Source: Vibrio sp. FE10
GTDB taxonomy: Bacteria; Pseudomonadota; Gammaproteobacteria; Enterobacterales; Vibrionaceae
NCBI RefSeq assembly: GCF_030297155.1
Contig: NZ_AP028067.1
Location: 2,728,001-2,792,000 of the forward strand
DNA: 64,000 nucleotides
Direction of reading: 5' to 3'
Position numbers and translations under genes: made by a program. The stretch's first letter is position 1, and every line of letters begins with the position of its first letter. The notes below the pieces were generated by a model. It made no database searches, was not told the DNA's origin, and worked only from the letters and a program-made list of their open reading frames with translations. Below, piece after piece: positions 62,523 through 64,000 of this stretch.

Positions 62523-64000
62523 TTACTCACTTGCGCGTTTGGCAAGCTCTGCGTCGTTTTCTTCACGAAGCACTCGGCGCAAGATTTTGCCTACATTGGT
62601 TTTTGGTAGTTCTTCACGGAACTCAATCAATTTAGGGATCTTGTAGCCTGTTAGGTGTTCACGGCAGTGCGCGATAATATCTTCTTTGGTTAGGCTAGGG
62701 TCACGTTTCACCACGTAAATCTTAACTAACTCACCAGACACTTCATGAGGTTGGCCGATAGCCGCAACTTCCAACACTTTGCCATGCAGAGCCACTACGT
62801 CTTCAATCTCGTTCGGGTAAACGTTGAAGCCAGACACAAGAATCATGTCTTTCTTACGGTCTACGATGTACAACAAGCCTTCGTCATCAAACTTAACGAT
62901 ATCACCCGTCGATAACCAACCATCTTGGTCGATCACTTCTTTAGTCGCTTCTGGACGTTGCCAGTAGCCTTGCATCACTTGAGGACCACGAACCTGCAAT
63001 TCACCCACTTGGTCATTGCCAACCACTTTACCTTCATCATCAACAATACGAACTTCTGTTGATGGTACTGGTAGGCCGATTGCACCTGTGTAGTCTTTCA
63101 GATCGTATGGGTTACCTGTTACCAGAGGAGCACATTCGGTTAAACCATAGCCTTCCAGTAGGTGGACACCTGTCGCTTTCTTCCATTGCTCAGCAACAGC
63201 GCGTTGAACCGCCATACCACCGCCAACAGATAAACGCATGTTACTGAAATCCAGCTCGTGGAAATCTTCGTTATTCACTAAAGCATTGAACAAGGTGTTT
63301 ACACCAGTAATCGCGGTAAACGGAACCTTTTGTAGCTCTTTAATAAAGCCTGGAATGTCACGAGGGTTAGTAATCAGAAGGTTACGACCACCCATCTCAA
63401 CAAACAGTAAGCAGTTCACAGTCAGTGCGAACACGTGGTAAAGCGGCAATGCCGTTACCACCAATTCACGGCCTTCTTGCAGTACCGGGCTGTATGCCCC
63501 TTTCGCTTGAAGTACGTTCGCAATCATATTGCGGTGCGTTAGGATTGCGCCCTTCGCTACGCCCGTTGTACCACCGGTGTACTGTAGGAATGCGATGTCA
63601 TCGCCAGCCATAAATGGCTTCACGTATTGTAGGCGACGGCCTTTATGCAGTGCTTTTCTGAATGAGATAGCACCCGGCAGGTCGTACTTAGGCACCATGC
63701 CTTTTACGTATTTCACTACGAAGTCGACAATCGTACCTTTTGCTCGTGGCAGCATTTGCCCCAAGCTGGTTAGCACAACATGTTTAACCGGAGTTTTATC
63801 AACGACTTTTTCTAGCGTGCTCGCAAAGTTAGAAACGATAACAATCGCCTTTGCGCCAGAGTCATTCAATTGGTGTTCAAGTTCACGAGGCGTGTACAGT
63901 GGGTTGACGTTCACTGCAATCATACCTGCACGCAGTACACCAAAGAGTGCAATTGGGTATTGCAGCAGGTTTGGCATCATCAGCGCGACACGATCGCCTT
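62523..64000 (-). CDS. fadD: Long-chain fatty-acid-CoA ligase, 5' end outside the window
   Basis: Activates fatty acids to acyl-CoA at the inner membrane for beta-oxidation. About 492 C-terminal residues are visible of roughly 560. The AMP-binding P-loop is [18 protein letters not shown], the acyl-adenylate motif is GYGLTECAP, and the hinge/C-terminal motif is [15 protein letters not shown] with [17 protein letters not shown]. The frame stays open to base 64000; Met codons near 63980 are internal. It is upstream of rnd, the usual order, and together with fadH forms the beta-oxidation entry functions of this window. Confidence 0.95.
   Translation of the reverse strand, partial: GDRVALMMPNLLQYPIALFGVLRAGMIAVNVNPLYTPRELEHQLNDSGAKAIVIVSNFASTLEKVVDKTPVKHVVLTSLGQMLPRAKGTIVDFVVKYVKGMVPKYDLPGAISFRKALHKGRRLQYVKPFMAGDDIAFLQYTGGTTGVAKGAILTHRNMIANVLQAKGAYSPVLQEGRELVVTALPLYHVFALTVNCLLFVEMGGRNLLITNPRDIPGFIKELQKVPFTAITGVNTLFNALVNNEDFHELDFSNMRLSVGGGMAVQRAVAEQWKKATGVHLLEGYGLTECAPLVTGNPYDLKDYTGAIGLPVPSTEVRIVDDEGKVVGNDQVGELQVRGPQVMQGYWQRPEATKEVIDQDGWLSTGDIVKFDDEGLLYIVDRKKDMILVSGFNVYPNEIEDVVALHGKVLEVAAIGQPHEVSGELVKIYVVKRDPSLTKEDIIAHCREHLTGYKIPKLIEFREELPKTNVGKILRRVLREENDAELAKRASE

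Overview
The window is a stretch of core chromosome from a marine Vibrio, most probably the Splendidus clade. Evidence: Vibrio-type gene content (HubP/FimV polar organiser between asd and truA, DUF3080 next to topB, DUF2989 lipoprotein), moderate GC with highly biased codons in gapA, and an alkaline phosphatase that, as far as I can recall, is nearly identical to the cold-active Vibrio alkaline phosphatase and keeps its catalytic-serine numbering. No phage, integron, IS element, CRISPR array or toxin/defence island is visible; almost every gene is housekeeping. I do not see a new multigene system. The new-looking material is in start codons, regulatory sites, RNA and repeats.

Layout. 1-13.0 kb: end of a DUF3080 gene, topB, nitroreductase ydjA, fadH, sppA, ansA, yeaC, a DUF2989 lipoprotein, msrB, gapA and yeaD, paralleling the enterobacterial ydjA-sppA-ansA-yeaC-msrB-gapA-yeaD cluster. 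13-22.4 kb: nucleoside hydrolase, rlmA, iron-linked chaN with a Fur box, a small unknown protein behind a flagellar sigma-28-like promoter, a BCCT osmolyte transporter, secreted alkaline phosphatase, two cysteine-cluster proteins and aqpZ. 22.4-29.6 kb: apt-dnaX-ybaB-recR (with a dnaX frameshift signal), ybaN apparently starting at ATT behind a 45-aa membrane protein, an RssB-like regulator and a LysR regulator. 29.7-35.5 kb: truA, accD, folC-dedD-cvpA-purF, with a PurR box before cvpA. 35.7-45 kb: hubP with large acidic repeats, pdxB-asd, and fabB with a long 3' UTR that probably holds the FarS small RNA. 45-51 kb: mnmC, a flavin reductase, epmC-yfcL, a TRIC/UPF0126 protein and aroC. 51.4-64 kb: elaA, tRNA-Arg(UCU), folD (PurR box), a cation/proton antiporter, a NupC-type nucleoside transporter (PurR-like site), a LysR regulator, ycgL-mltB, minCDE, rnd and the 3' part of fadD.

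Functional threads: lipid metabolism (fadH with a FadR-type operator, accD, fabB plus likely FarS, fadD), purine and one-carbon metabolism (purF, folD, folC, apt, nucleoside transporter and hydrolase) under three PurR-type sites, DNA metabolism (topB, dnaX, recR, ybaB), and cell poles and division (hubP, minCDE, dedD, mltB). Coordinates use the start codon judged most likely; for several genes a longer in-frame ORF exists upstream and was trimmed.
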